The notes: generated by a model not told the origin, from the letters alone. A stretch of DNA of 64,000 nucleotides from an uncultured Eubacteriales bacterium (GCA_900544975.1 UQXI01000004.1:41103-105102), one strand, 5' to 3'. Shown: positions 50,896-59,757, counted from the stretch's first letter. Numbers and translations are program-made.

Positions 50896-52524
50896 TTATT
50901 CCAAGGTGACATCAGTAAAGAGGTTTCCACCCTCCAGAACTTTCACATGTTGATAGCCAAAGGCTTTCAGCCGGTTTTGAAGCAAATATGCCCGTTTGCC
51001 TTTGTTGCAGATCAGGAGGATTTTTTCCTCCAGCCCAAAGCCCTCCATCGGGCCAGTGACGGTCGTTAGGTCCACATAAGGCGCTCCCTCTATGGAGGGC
51101 TTGAGCGAGGCATCCACAATGCGGTAGTCCTTTGCCAAACCCTGGGCAAATTCTGCCGGCGTGAAGGTCTCAAATGCGCCGTTCAGTTTATTTTTCAGAA
51201 TGTTCAGGGTGTGCGCAAAGGGATGAATGGCTGTGGAAAATGGAGGTGCATAAGCAAAATCAGCTCCGTCCATTTGATCCAGCGTGGCTCCGCACTGAAT
51301 GGCAGTCACGGTGATATCCACGATCTTGTCTACCGCGCCAGGGCCTGCCACCTGCACTCCTAAAAACCGCTGGGTGCCACGGTCTGCAATCAGCTTTATG
51401 GCGAAGGTCGATGCGCCTGGCATGTAATGCGCCTTGTCGTCTACGATGGTTACCACACTGATTGGGTCAAAGCCCTCTCCCCTTGCCTGTGCCTCCGTGA
51501 GGCCAGTCCGTCCCACATTCAGGCCAGGAAGTTGACAGACTGCCGTCCCCAGAGAACCCCGATACCGCAGTTCCTTGCCTGCGATATTCTGTGCAATGAT
51601 CCGGCCGTTGATGTTGGCGGTCGAGCCCATGGGAGACCATGCAGGTTTGCCAGTGATGGCACTGCGGACCATAGCACAGTCTCCGGCAGCGTAGATGTCA
51701 GGGTCGTTGGTTTGTCCCGCCTCGTTGGTCAGAAGCGTCCCCTTCACCATCTCCAGTCCTGTGTCGTTCAGGAATGCCGTATTGGGCCGGATTCCGGCAC
51801 TAAGGACTACCAAATCCGCCTTATAAGCCTTTCGGTCTGTCAGAACCTTCCGGACTTTGCCATCGTCACCCTCCAGTCCGGTGACACGGACACCAGTCAC
51901 AACTGGGATACCGGCATCTGCCAGCTTTCCCTCTATGTACGTAGCAAACTCTTCGTCAAATCCGGGCAGCACATGGGGAGCCATATCCAAGACAACGGGC
52001 TTCACCCCGCTTTTTGCCAGGTTTTCTGCAATTTCCAGGCCGATATAGCCAGCTCCTACCACCACAGCCCGTTTGATATCGCCTATGGTAATCAAATTCC
52101 GCAGAGAGATGGCGTCTTCCGGGGTGCGCATAAAAAACACATTTTTTAAATTCACACCCTCAATCGGGGGCTGTATAGGACTGGCTCCTGTGGCAATGAC
52201 CAGCTTGTCGTAAGGATACACGGCTGTTTCCTGGGTATCCAGATGAACGGCGGTGACTTCCTTGCGTGCCCGGTCCACTTTGGTTGCCTCCACCCCGGTC
52301 AGGACGTGAGCGCCGGTCAACGCCGTGTATTTCTCAGGAGTATGGACAATCAGTGATGATTTCTCCTCGATGACATGTCCCACATAGTAGGGCAAGCCAC
52401 AGCCCGCATATGAGATCTCTGCACCTTTGTTTAAAATGAAAACCTCGTAGTTCCGATTCTCCCGCATGAGTTTGGCGGCAATCTTTGTTCCAGCGGCAAC
52501 GCCGCCCAGTATTACAATTTTCAT
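50896..52524 (-). CDS. CoA-disulfide reductase-like flavoprotein with C-terminal rhodanese
   Basis: A 542-residue FAD/NAD(P)H disulfide reductase. FAD site GGVAAGTKIAAKL; active-site Cys in SYAGCGLPYYVG (the CoADR-type single cysteine); NAD site VVVGAGYIGLEIAENL; FAD site IYAAGDCA. The last ~90 residues are a rhodanese domain with catalytic Cys in LLICNKGKRAY. This fusion defines the CoADR-RHD group, which reduces CoA-disulfide, CoA-persulfide or polysulfide. Together with the neighbouring siroheme protein it forms a sulfur redox module under a divergent LysR gene. Confidence 0.92.
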   Translation of the reverse strand: MKIVILGGVAAGTKIAAKLMRENRNYEVFILNKGAEISYAGCGLPYYVGHVIEEKSSLIVHTPEKYTALTGAHVLTGVEATKVDRARKEVTAVHLDTQETAVYPYDKLVIATGASPIQPPIEGVNLKNVFFMRTPEDAISLRNLITIGDIKRAVVVGAGYIGLEIAENLAKSGVKPVVLDMAPHVLPGFDEEFATYIEGKLADAGIPVVTGVRVTGLEGDDGKVRKVLTDRKAYKADLVVLSAGIRPNTAFLNDTGLEMVKGTLLTNEAGQTNDPDIYAAGDCAMVRSAITGKPAWSPMGSTANINGRIIAQNIAGKELRYRGSLGTAVCQLPGLNVGRTGLTEAQARGEGFDPISVVTIVDDKAHYMPGASTFAIKLIADRGTQRFLGVQVAGPGAVDKIVDITVTAIQCGATLDQMDGADFAYAPPFSTAIHPFAHTLNILKNKLNGAFETFTPAEFAQGLAKDYRIVDASLKPSIEGAPYVDLTTVTGPMEGFGLEEKILLICNKGKRAYLLQNRLKAFGYQHVKVLEGGNLFTDVTLE

Positions 52525-52546
52525 GATATACTCCCCTCATATGAAT

Positions 52547-52574
52547 TTGACATTGCAGCGCTGTGTGATATAAT
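52547..52574 (+). promoter_or_regulatory. Promoter of the LysR-type regulator gene
   Basis: TTGACA (52547-52552) and TATAAT (52569-52574), both perfect, with a 16-bp spacer. It lies only 23 bp from the divergent flavoprotein start, so binding here could affect both genes. Confidence 0.7.
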
Positions 52575-52629
52575 GACTATGACGCAAAACGTCCGAGTCC
52601 CGGATCTTCCGGAAGGAACCTCTTTGCTG

Positions 52630-52679
52630 CAATCAGCAATACTGCTATTTTAGCATTTGCTGCTGCAGATGTAAAATAG
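52630..52679. promoter_or_regulatory. Dyad region upstream of the LysR gene, likely operator
   Basis: CTATTTTA (52645-52652) and TAAAATAG (52672-52679) are perfect inverted repeats whose inner arms CATTTGC/GCAGATG nearly pair too. Nearby TTGCTGCAATCAGCAA is another dyad. Such repeated dyads in a divergent LysR intergenic region usually bind the regulator. Confidence 0.45.
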
Positions 52680-52737
52680 GAAAACCCGAAGTTTGCTATT
52701 GCTTTTTTCAATACCTCTTCTGGAAAGGAGCTTGCCA

Positions 52738-53673
52738 ATGGCAACACTGAAGCAGCTGCACACCTTCCTCACCGTTGCCGAAACGCTCCAAATGAGCGAG
52801 GCAGCCAAACGGCTGTACGTTTCCCAGCCAACAGTGAGTCAGACCATCTTGGAGCTGGAACGGGAATTTGACGCCACATTGTTTGAGCGCACTCCCCGGT
52901 ACCTAAAGCTGACTGCGAAAGGATCCCTCCTCTGGGAATATGCCAGGCAGGTGGCAGACAGCTATGCACTTTTGGACCAAAACATGAAACATATGCCGTC
53001 CACCCGGGAACTTCGCATTGGCGCCACCATTACCATTGGCAATACCCTTCTTCCGGAGATTGCTTCCAGCCTGAAGAGAAGCCAGCCAGATATCTGCCAG
53101 CATCTCTATGTAGAAAATACGCAGGCTCTGGAAAACCGCCTGTTGCGGGGAGAAATCGACATTGCGCTGATTGAGGGTGTGATCCTCAGCGATACAATCG
53201 TGAAACTACCTTTCGCAGAGGATGCTCTGGAGGTCATTTGTGCCAAAGGCCACCCGCTGTATGGAAAAAAACAGATCCGGGCCGAGGAACTGTGTGGGCA
53301 AGGTTTCATTCTGCGGGAGCAGGGCAGCGGAACCCGGATCGTATTTGAGAACTATATGCGCGCTGCAAGAATTCCCATTCGTGTGGTGGGAGAATCCACC
53401 AGCAGCACGGCAATCATAGAAATGGTCATGAGCGGTCTGGGTTTGGGCGTGCTGTCACGGCGTTGTGTCCAGCGATATACCTCTAAAAACCTCATCTGCG
53501 CCTGTACCATTCAGGGCATGCCCATGAGCCGGTATTTCTATATTTGCTATCAGACCGGCCACCCAATCACTTCTCAAATGGCTGATTTTATCCGTGTTTC
53601 CCAGCAATCGGTGCAGATGACTTCGTTTCTCAGCCAAGAAGGAGCTTGCAATGAAACCATGGCGACATTTTAA
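52738..53673 (+). CDS. LysR-family transcription regulator
   Basis: A 311-residue LysR regulator. The N-terminal winged helix has LKQLHTFLTVAETLQMSEAAKRLYVSQPTVSQTILELEREFDATLFER. The effector domain begins at about residue 90 (RELRIGATITIGNTLLPEIASSL). The closest layout is CysL/YwfK-type regulators of sulfite reduction. It is divergent from the siroheme/rhodanese pair, which it probably controls. GGAAAGGAG precedes the chosen start; the frame is open to 52693. Its 3' end overlaps the next gene by 23 bp. Confidence 0.93.
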   Translation: MATLKQLHTFLTVAETLQMSEAAKRLYVSQPTVSQTILELEREFDATLFERTPRYLKLTAKGSLLWEYARQVADSYALLDQNMKHMPSTRELRIGATITIGNTLLPEIASSLKRSQPDICQHLYVENTQALENRLLRGEIDIALIEGVILSDTIVKLPFAEDALEVICAKGHPLYGKKQIRAEELCGQGFILREQGSGTRIVFENYMRAARIPIRVVGESTSSTAIIEMVMSGLGLGVLSRRCVQRYTSKNLICACTIQGMPMSRYFYICYQTGHPITSQMADFIRVSQQSVQMTSFLSQEGACNETMATF

Positions 53674-54187
53674 AACCATTACCCACCACAGGCTGCTGGT
53701 GATGATCAACTGCTTTCGAATCGGCCTGATTCGTCAAGGTCTGTCCCATGACCTTTCTAAGTACTCCCCGACTGAGTTCTGGGCTGGCGCCAGATATTAT
53801 CAAGGCATTCGCAGCCCCAATGCCGCCGAGCGGGAGCAAAATGGATACTCCGCCGCCTGGCTCCATCACAAAGGGCGCAACCGGCACCACTATGAGTACT
53901 GGACCGATCTGAATCCCACAACGCGGCAATACGAGCCTGTTCCAATGCCCAGGCGTTACCTGGCGGAAATGGTGATGGATCGCATTGCCGCCAGCAAGGT
54001 CTACCTGGGGAGACGTTATACCAATGCCGCTCCCCTGGAGTATTTCCGCTCCTCCCACGAGGGCCCCCTGATGCACCGCCAGACAGAGCGTCAGCTGGCG
54101 ATGCTTCTCACCATGCTTCGGGATCAGGGGGAAGCAGCTACCTTCCGCTTCATCCGCGAAACAGTGCTTCCAGGCAAAGATTTTTAA
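53651..54187 (+). CDS. DUF5662 family protein
   Basis: A 178-residue soluble protein rich in His, Arg and Tyr: HFKTITHHRLLVMINCFRIGLIRQGLSHDLSKYSPTEF, HHKGRNRHHYEYW, MPRRYLAEMVMDRIAASKVY. The conserved histidines and aspartate (HDLSKY, HHKGRNRHH) look like metal ligands of an HD-type hydrolase fold, which is how DUF5662 is usually described. Substrate unknown. AAGGAGC precedes the ATG inside the lysR end, giving translational coupling. Confidence 0.8.
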   Translation: MKPWRHFKTITHHRLLVMINCFRIGLIRQGLSHDLSKYSPTEFWAGARYYQGIRSPNAAEREQNGYSAAWLHHKGRNRHHYEYWTDLNPTTRQYEPVPMPRRYLAEMVMDRIAASKVYLGRRYTNAAPLEYFRSSHEGPLMHRQTERQLAMLLTMLRDQGEAATFRFIRETVLPGKDF

Positions 54188-54201
54188 TTGTAATTATATA
54201 C

Positions 54202-54246
54202 AAAAGGTCCCCCAGGCAGAGCAGAACACTTGGTGGGACCTTTGTA
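54202..54246. terminator. Bidirectional terminator hairpin
   Basis: AAAAGGTCCC pairs with GGGACCTTT across a 24-nt partly paired loop, between the convergent DUF5662 and AbrB-type genes. Confidence 0.65.
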
Positions 54247-54256
54247 TATGTTCGAG

Positions 54257-54502
54257 TTATGCCAAAGCACGCAACGAATGAAGGCATTGTTGGCAGATAG
54301 ACCGATTCCGATAGGCCAATATGTCCTGAGAAGAGCCGCAAAAAACACAGGCTTGTTCATACTTTTGAATCACCAGAGAAGTGCCGCTGATCTGGACCTC
54401 CACATTGTCTTGCTCAGCAATATTCAACTCATGGCGTAATTCCGCAGGCAGGACCACGCGCCCCAACCGATCCACTTTTCGAACAAAACACGCTGATTTC
54501 AT
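54257..54502 (-). CDS. AbrB/SpoVT-like regulator with C-terminal zinc ribbon
   Basis: An 81-residue transition-state-type regulator. The swapped-hairpin DNA-binding fold is in residues 5-50 (FVRKVDRLGRVVLPAELRHELNIAEQDNVEVQISG). A short C-terminal tail carries CVFCG and CQQC, a zinc-ribbon-like pair seen in some clostridial AbrB paralogues. It could govern the switch from growth to sporulation. No ribosome site anomaly; GAGGGAAATTCC precedes the start. Confidence 0.88.
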   Translation of the reverse strand: MKSACFVRKVDRLGRVVLPAELRHELNIAEQDNVEVQISGTSLVIQKYEQACVFCGSSQDILAYRNRSICQQCLHSLRALA

Positions 54503-54681
54503 AGGAATTTCCCTCTTTTCCAGTATTGTAACCTTTCCTTGATGACGGCTGTGCCAGACGTCTATTTCTTATTGTAAATTAATCGACAGAATTTGTCAAA
54601 TACTTTATCCGGAAAAAGTGCAAAAAATACCTCATAAATCTTCCCAACCATGCGTATAGTCCCCTGAGAGGAGGGCTTGTC

Positions 54682-55266
54682 ATGGTTATGGCCTACATCT
54701 GGACCGGGATGGTCCTGACAGCTGTGTTATTTTCCTTTTGGAGCGGCACTGGCGCCGCGCTGTCCCAAGCTGTGCTGGAGGGAGCGCAATCGGGTGTGAC
54801 CCTCACCCTTTCGATGGCAGGTGCAGTCTGCCTTTGGTCTGGCGTTGGAAGGGTGATGGAGTGTGCGGGATTAAACCGCATTCTGGCTCGTGGCCTGGAG
54901 CCAGTCATTGGACGTCTGTTTCCCAGTGCTCGAAAGGATCCCAAAGTGGGGGAACTGGTCTCTGCCAATGTCTGTGCCAATCTTCTGGGACTGGGCAACG
55001 CTGCAACCCCTATGGGAATTGCGGCCACCCAGCGTATGAGCCGGTACGCAAAGCCTGGGGAAGCCAGTCACGAAATGTGCCGGCTCATTGTCATGAATAC
55101 AGCGTCAATTCAGCTGATTCCCACCAATGTGGCGGCAGTTCGGGCGGGACTTGGAAGCGCCGCCCCTTTTGACATTCTTCCGGCGGTTTGGGTGACGTCA
55201 CTATGCTCCGTCACAGTGGGGCTTTTGGCAGCCTTTCTGTTTCAACGGGTGAGTAAAAATGACTGA
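54682..55266 (+). CDS. spmA: Spore maturation protein A
   Basis: A 194-residue multispan protein of the SpmA/nucleoside-gate family. Recognisable parts: SGVTLTLSMAGAVCLWSGVGRVMECAGLNRILARGLEPVIGRLFP, ANVCANLLGLGNAATPMGIAATQRM, and MNTASIQLIPTNVAAVRAGLGSAAPFDILPAVW. With SpmB it is needed for core dehydration and heat resistance of spores in Bacillus. GAGAGGAGGG precedes the start. It overlaps spmB by 8 bp. Confidence 0.95.
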   Translation: MVMAYIWTGMVLTAVLFSFWSGTGAALSQAVLEGAQSGVTLTLSMAGAVCLWSGVGRVMECAGLNRILARGLEPVIGRLFPSARKDPKVGELVSANVCANLLGLGNAATPMGIAATQRMSRYAKPGEASHEMCRLIVMNTASIQLIPTNVAAVRAGLGSAAPFDILPAVWVTSLCSVTVGLLAAFLFQRVSKND

Positions 55267-55768
55267 CTATATCATTCCAATTCTTCTGGCAGGTGTGGCC
55301 CTGTTTGCCCTGGGGCGAAAAGAAAATGTCTACGAGGAGCTGTTAACCGGCGCAGCCGGAGGGCTGAAGCTCCTTGTTTCCATCGTGCCGGCCCTAATTG
55401 CACTCCTCACCGCCGTCCATATGCTTCGAGCCTCCGGCGCCATGGAGGCCGCTGCGGCGTTCCTCTCCCCGGCCTTTTCCGCTCTCGGGATCCCGCCAGA
55501 GACTGCGGCTCTGGTCCTGGTGCGCCCCATCAGCGGCAGCGCTGCACTGGCAGTGGGCGCAGACCTGATGGCTCAGTATGGACCGGACAGCCCCATTGGG
55601 CGTACGGCGGCCATCATGCTGGGTAGTACAGAAACTACCTTTTACACCATCAGTGTCTATTTCGGCGCTTCTGGCGTCCGTCGGACCCGTTACGCCGTCC
55701 CGGCAGCGCTGTTGGCCGATCTCACCGGCTTTTGCGTTGCCGCCCTTACCACACGCCTGTTTTTCTGA
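55259..55768 (+). CDS. spmB: Spore maturation protein B
   Basis: A 169-residue partner of SpmA with the same gate fold: LKLLVSIVPALIALLTAVHMLRASGAMEAAAAFLSP, VLVRPISGSAALAV, and the diagnostic GSTETTFYTISVYFGASGVRRTRYAVP. Full length. Expression of the pair is expected in the forespore or mother cell at late stages. It overlaps spmA, and argS follows 71 bp later. Confidence 0.95.
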   Translation: MTDYIIPILLAGVALFALGRKENVYEELLTGAAGGLKLLVSIVPALIALLTAVHMLRASGAMEAAAAFLSPAFSALGIPPETAALVLVRPISGSAALAVGADLMAQYGPDSPIGRTAAIMLGSTETTFYTISVYFGASGVRRTRYAVPAALLADLTGFCVAALTTRLFF

Positions 55769-55839
55769 ATTTTCTCTGTACTTTTTCTTCTGTATTTGGT
55801 ATAGTAAAAGGTACGAAAACAGCAAGTGAGGAATACACC

Positions 55840-57591
55840 ATGGAAAAAATTCTGGATTTGATTTCCGGTAAAATGGCGGATGCCTTTGAATCCGCCGGAT
55901 TTGACCGTTCCTACGGCCGGGTGACCGTTTCCAATCGGCCGGATCTGTGCGAATACCAGTGCAATGGCGCTCTGGCAGCTGCCAAGGTCTATCACAAGGC
56001 CCCCATTCAGATTGCCCAGGCCGTAGCCGAGCAACTGCATCACGAAGACTTTGAGTCTGTGGCTGCCGTTGTGCCTGGTTTCATTAATCTGCGAGTATCT
56101 GGCGCTTTTTTGCAGAGTTACCTGACGTCCATGCGGCGTGAGCCGTCTTTTGGTGTGGAACAGGAGCCTGTGCCAAAGACCATTGTTGTAGATTATGGCG
56201 GACCGAATGTCGCCAAGCCTCTCCACATTGGTCACCTGCGCTCTGCCATCATTGGCGAGAGCATGAAGCGGATCTACAAGTTTTTCGGCAACCACACCAT
56301 CGGAGATGTGCATTTGGGTGACTGGGGCCTACAAATGGGTCTGATCATCACCGGCCTGCAGGATCAGCAGCCCACATGGTGCTATTTTGACAACAGTTTC
56401 ACTGGACCCTATCCAGAGGAAGCCCCCTTCACCATCACAGAACTGGAATCCATCTACCCTGCCGCATCCGCTCGGAGCAAAGAAGATCCCGCCTTTGCCC
56501 AGCGGGCACATGAAGCTACCTTTGCCCTGCAGGAGGGCCGGCCGGGCTATCGTGCGCTCTGGAAACACATCATGGCGGTTTCCCTGGCAGACATTCGAAA
56601 GAACTACGACAATCTGGACGTCCACTTTGAGTCCTGGCTGGGAGAAAGCGATGCGCAGCCGGACATTCCGCCCATGCTGGCAGATATGAAGGCCAGAGGC
56701 CTGGCGGTGGAAAGCAACGGCGCGCTGATTTTTCCCGTTGCCGAAGAGGGGGACAAGAAGGAAATGCCCCCCTGCATTCTGGTCAAGTCCGACGGCGCCA
56801 CTCTATACGACACCACAGATCTGGCTACCCTGGTCCAACGGGAGCGGGATTTCCACCCGGATAAGGTCCTTTACTTGGCGGACAAGCGGCAAAGTCTGCA
56901 TTTCGAGCAGGTGTTCCGGGCAGCCCGGAAGGCCGGCATCGTCCGTCCAGAAACAGAACTGGAATTCCTGGGATTTGGTACCATGAATGGCAAGGATGGC
57001 AAGCCGTTCAAGACCCGCTCCGGCGGCGTGATGCGGCTGGAGCAGCTCATTGGCGACATCACAGAATTCGTCCGGAAAAAAGTGGTGGAAAACCAGATTG
57101 TAGAAACCTCCCAGGTGGAAGAAACCACCCGCCGGATTGCGATGGCTGCACTCAAATACGGAGATTTGTCCAATCAGCCCACCAAGGATTATATCTTTGA
57201 TATGGACCGCTTTGCGGCCTTTGAGGGAAATACCGGTCCTTACATCCTCTACACCGTTGTTCGGATCAAGAGCATTCTGGCTCGCTACGGCTCCTGGCGG
57301 CATCTGGAGATTCAGGCGCCTGCCAGCGCAGCCCAGAAGGACCTGATGCGCACCATCACCAAGCTGGCCCCCGCCTTGGAGGGGGCTTACCGGGACTCCG
57401 CCCCCAATCTCATCTGTAGCTATATCTATGAGCTGGCCGGAGCCGTAAATGCCTTCTACCATGAAACCCGGATCCTCACAGAGCCGGATCAAAATCTCCA
57501 GGCTGGTTATATCGCCCTCATTGGCCTGGCCAAGGACATCTTGGAGCAGTGTATCGATCTGCTGGGCTTCCAGGCTCCGGAAAAAATGTAA
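55840..57591 (+). CDS. argS: Arginyl-tRNA synthetase
   Basis: A 583-residue class I synthetase charging tRNA-Arg. N-terminal Add1 domain, then HIGH-type motif PLHIGHLRSAIIGE, the KMSKS-equivalent GKPFKTRSGGVMRL and the DALR anticodon-binding domain (EGNTGPYILYTVVRIKSIL, LAGAVNAFYHETRIL). Full length. The start at 55840 has GTGAGGAA; an in-frame extension to 55732 lacks a ribosome site and overlaps spmB. Confidence 0.97.
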   Translation: MEKILDLISGKMADAFESAGFDRSYGRVTVSNRPDLCEYQCNGALAAAKVYHKAPIQIAQAVAEQLHHEDFESVAAVVPGFINLRVSGAFLQSYLTSMRREPSFGVEQEPVPKTIVVDYGGPNVAKPLHIGHLRSAIIGESMKRIYKFFGNHTIGDVHLGDWGLQMGLIITGLQDQQPTWCYFDNSFTGPYPEEAPFTITELESIYPAASARSKEDPAFAQRAHEATFALQEGRPGYRALWKHIMAVSLADIRKNYDNLDVHFESWLGESDAQPDIPPMLADMKARGLAVESNGALIFPVAEEGDKKEMPPCILVKSDGATLYDTTDLATLVQRERDFHPDKVLYLADKRQSLHFEQVFRAARKAGIVRPETELEFLGFGTMNGKDGKPFKTRSGGVMRLEQLIGDITEFVRKKVVENQIVETSQVEETTRRIAMAALKYGDLSNQPTKDYIFDMDRFAAFEGNTGPYILYTVVRIKSILARYGSWRHLEIQAPASAAQKDLMRTITKLAPALEGAYRDSAPNLICSYIYELAGAVNAFYHETRILTEPDQNLQAGYIALIGLAKDILEQCIDLLGFQAPEKM

Positions 57592-57600
57592 CATTCCGAA

Positions 57601-57641
57601 AGATGGACCTGCTCCAGCCATTCGGCGGAGCAGGTCCATCT
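57601..57641. terminator. Bidirectional terminator between argS and the bactofilin gene
   Basis: A perfect 15-bp stem (57601-57615 with 57627-57641, AGATGGACCTGCTCC arm) sits 9 bp after the argS stop and 18 bp from the bactofilin stop. Confidence 0.75.
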
Positions 57642-57659
57642 GACTACAAGGAGGATTCA

Positions 57660-58427
57660 TTAAATTTTTACAGCCTGGCCTACCGTGTCAGGCCGCGCCT
57701 GGAATGTCTCAGTGTATTCCACCCGGTCAATTTTACATCCCTCGCCAATGATCACCTGTTTGCCACGGACTACCTTGGCAGTGGTGTATTCCAGCTCCAC
57801 CCGGTCTCCTTCAATGGTATTGGTGCGCAAACTGGGAGTCCGGCCAAAGGAGCATCCAAAGATACGGAAGGTGCTGTCTTCCCGCTGGACGGTGATGGTA
57901 CTGCCTCCAATATCGCCAATTTCAGAGGACGCACCGGCGCTGATCTCTACGGTTTCTGCGTTGAGAAGACCGGAAATTTTCGTCAGTCCTTTGAGCTGCA
58001 CATACTCTCCTTCTAAGTCCCCCTGAATCCGGCTGGAGCCGGAAGAGCGGAACTCACGGCAGTGCACACCGGATTCCGCCCTCATGGAACCGGAAACCCG
58101 GAACTCGCCGCCCGAAACCCTCCCTTGGGCCTGGAAGCTGCCAGAGCACTTCAATTCCTGGGCCTGTACAGAGCCATTGCATTGGAAAGAACCGGAGGTA
58201 GATAATCTTTCTCTGCAATCTATGCTTCCCTCCACTTTGATAGCACCGGAGCAGCTGGCACTCTGGGTTACAACGTCCCCCTCCACTTTTCCAGAGCCGG
58301 AGCAGGACAGGCTGTCACATTTCAGGTTTCCCTGAATTTTTCCAGCGCCGCTGATGGAAACCTTTCCGTACTCCCCCCCAGGCATGGTGGAGCTGCCGCT
58401 GATTTTCATATCAATGTGATCACTCAT
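57660..58427 (-). CDS. Bactofilin-type polymer-forming protein (YhbE/YhbF-like)
   Basis: A 255-residue protein made of bactofilin (DUF583) beta-helix turns: ISGAGKIQGNLKCDSLSCSGSGKVEGDV, CSGAIKVEGSIDC, SGSFQAQGRVSGGEFRVSGSM, and SGSSRIQGDLEGEYVQLKG. It has many cysteines within repeats. Bacterial bactofilins form membrane-associated filaments; in Bacillus BacEF (YhbEF) function in motility and follow yhbD. Here the start at 58427 has GGGAGGCACC and overlaps the upstream regulator's stop. The usual two copies may be fused, because the repeat region is longer than in one bactofilin. Confidence 0.82.
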   Translation of the reverse strand: MSDHIDMKISGSSTMPGGEYGKVSISGAGKIQGNLKCDSLSCSGSGKVEGDVVTQSASCSGAIKVEGSIDCRERLSTSGSFQCNGSVQAQELKCSGSFQAQGRVSGGEFRVSGSMRAESGVHCREFRSSGSSRIQGDLEGEYVQLKGLTKISGLLNAETVEISAGASSEIGDIGGSTITVQREDSTFRIFGCSFGRTPSLRTNTIEGDRVELEYTTAKVVRGKQVIIGEGCKIDRVEYTETFQARPDTVGQAVKI

Positions 58428-58810
58428 AATGGTGCCTCCCTTAAAAATTCTAAAATACTGCTTTCCCGCTCCCCGTCGCTGAGACAGGCGCTTCGGATTT
58501 CTTCTACGGTGAACTCTCGCCGTCCAAACCGGTCTTCCACAATGAGCTGCCTGGCTGAGCGGCGCTGCTGCCGCTCCCCTTCCAGCTCTCCCGCCAGTTG
58601 TTCCAGGGACGTTCCATCCCGGCGCGACAGGATCAGCTCCACCCGGGGGCACACCTGATCCCGACGGAAGAAGGTCTCCTGACCGGTGGCTGTGGATTTC
58701 CGAATGAACCACGCTTCCGGAATGAGACCCATACGCTTCCACCGGTACAGCGCACCGTAAGAAATGCCGTATTTCTCCAAAACCTCTTTTTTGGAAATCA
58801 GGTCTTCCAT
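58424..58810 (-). CDS. YhbD-like MerR-type regulator
   Basis: A 128-residue protein with an N-terminal helix-turn-helix (LISKKEVLEKYGISYGALYRWKRMGLIPEAWFIRKST) followed by a charged coiled-coil segment (LAGELEGERQQRRSARQL). It matches YhbD/DUF4004, the gene found upstream of the bactofilin pair in Bacillus. The start at 58810 has AAGGAGGAAG. Two matching palindromes in its promoter suggest autoregulation. Confidence 0.82.
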   Translation of the reverse strand: MEDLISKKEVLEKYGISYGALYRWKRMGLIPEAWFIRKSTATGQETFFRRDQVCPRVELILSRRDGTSLEQLAGELEGERQQRRSARQLIVEDRFGRREFTVEEIRSACLSDGERESSILEFLREAPL

Positions 58811-58822
58811 GGGCTTCCTCCT

Positions 58823-58869
58823 TAACAATGTTATGCTTGGATTGTAACATAACACTGTTAACATGTCAA
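58823..58869 (-). promoter_or_regulatory. Promoter and twin operators of the YhbD-bactofilin operon
   Basis: On the minus strand TTGACA (plus 58864-58869) and TACAAT (plus 58841-58846) are 17 bp apart. Palindrome TAACACTGTTA (58850-58860) fills the spacer, and TAACAATGTTA (58823-58833) overlaps the ribosome site. Their centres are 27 bp apart. This matched pair suggests repression by the product's own dimer. Confidence 0.8.
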
Positions 58870-58911
58870 GCCCTTTTTTTGCGCAATTGCCTAACACCAT
58901 ATATGCAAACT

Positions 58912-58950
58912 GCCGGGGCCATCTCCGATCAATCAGAAGACGGCCCCGGC
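58912..58950 (-). terminator. GC-rich hairpin after pgsA
   Basis: GCCGGGGCC (58912-58920) pairs with GGCCCCGGC (58942-58950), 21-nt loop, 12 bp after the pgsA stop. Weak U-run. Confidence 0.6.
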
Positions 58951-58962
58951 GTTACCAGAATG

Positions 58963-59529
58963 TTAGATATCCTGTATTTTTTTATTCTTACCAAAGTAGG
59001 CCATAAAGTAATCTGCAAAGGATAAAAGCATGGCCAAAACACACAGCGACACCAGCAAGCTCAGTGCGCCGGAAGAAATGTTGGGATAGAGCACCAGAAT
59101 GATCATACTTACAAACAAAATTGTGGTGCAAATTTTTCCGCTCATAAGGGCGCCATTCAGCATTTTTCTCCTACGCAGGTTGATGAGGCCCATCACCAGC
59201 ATAAAGCCTTCCTTCACAACAAACAGGGCCAATACATACCACAGAACTGGGTGACGCACAGCCAGGCAAACCAAGAGGGTACATTGGGTTGCCTTATCTG
59301 CCACTGGGTCTAAAATTTTCCCCAAATTTGTGACCATGTGAAACCGGCGAGCAATTTTTCCATCTATCATATCTGTGAGGGTAGAAACCGCCAAAATGCC
59401 AGCTGCCCACCAGTAATCCGCTGGTCGCTCCGCCCGGAGGAAGAGCACGGTGTACACGGGAATGAGCAGCAGGCGAAACAAGCTTAATATGTTGGGAATG
59501 CTAAAAATCTCTTTCTTCCAATCGCGCAT
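58963..59529 (-). CDS. pgsA: Phosphatidylglycerophosphate synthase
   Basis: A 188-residue CDP-alcohol phosphatidyltransferase with about five membrane spans. The catalytic motif is complete: DMIDGKIARRFHMVTNLGKILDPVADK (D-G-A-R-G-D-D). It makes phosphatidylglycerol phosphate from CDP-diacylglycerol and glycerol 3-phosphate. NLLSLFRLLLIPV-like start is typical. AAGGAGC precedes the ATG. Monocistronic as far as seen. Confidence 0.93.
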   Translation of the reverse strand: MRDWKKEIFSIPNILSLFRLLLIPVYTVLFLRAERPADYWWAAGILAVSTLTDMIDGKIARRFHMVTNLGKILDPVADKATQCTLLVCLAVRHPVLWYVLALFVVKEGFMLVMGLINLRRRKMLNGALMSGKICTTILFVSMIILVLYPNISSGALSLLVSLCVLAMLLSFADYFMAYFGKNKKIQDI

Positions 59530-59757
59530 AGCAGATAAACGCTCCTTGCTTTCTTGCCATTTATAGTATCACTTTGAGGCCAGAATGTCAATGAAAGGCC
59601 TGGAGCAAAGGCGAAAATTAAGGAATGTTTCATCCCCGTCCAGGATCGTGAAACATGGGACATCCAATGGCTGCAGAGCCCTTGACAAACAGGGAAAAGC
59701 TTTGTAACATGGACCATAAGGAACCCCTATGATTTGTACTGATACAGGAGGAAAGAC

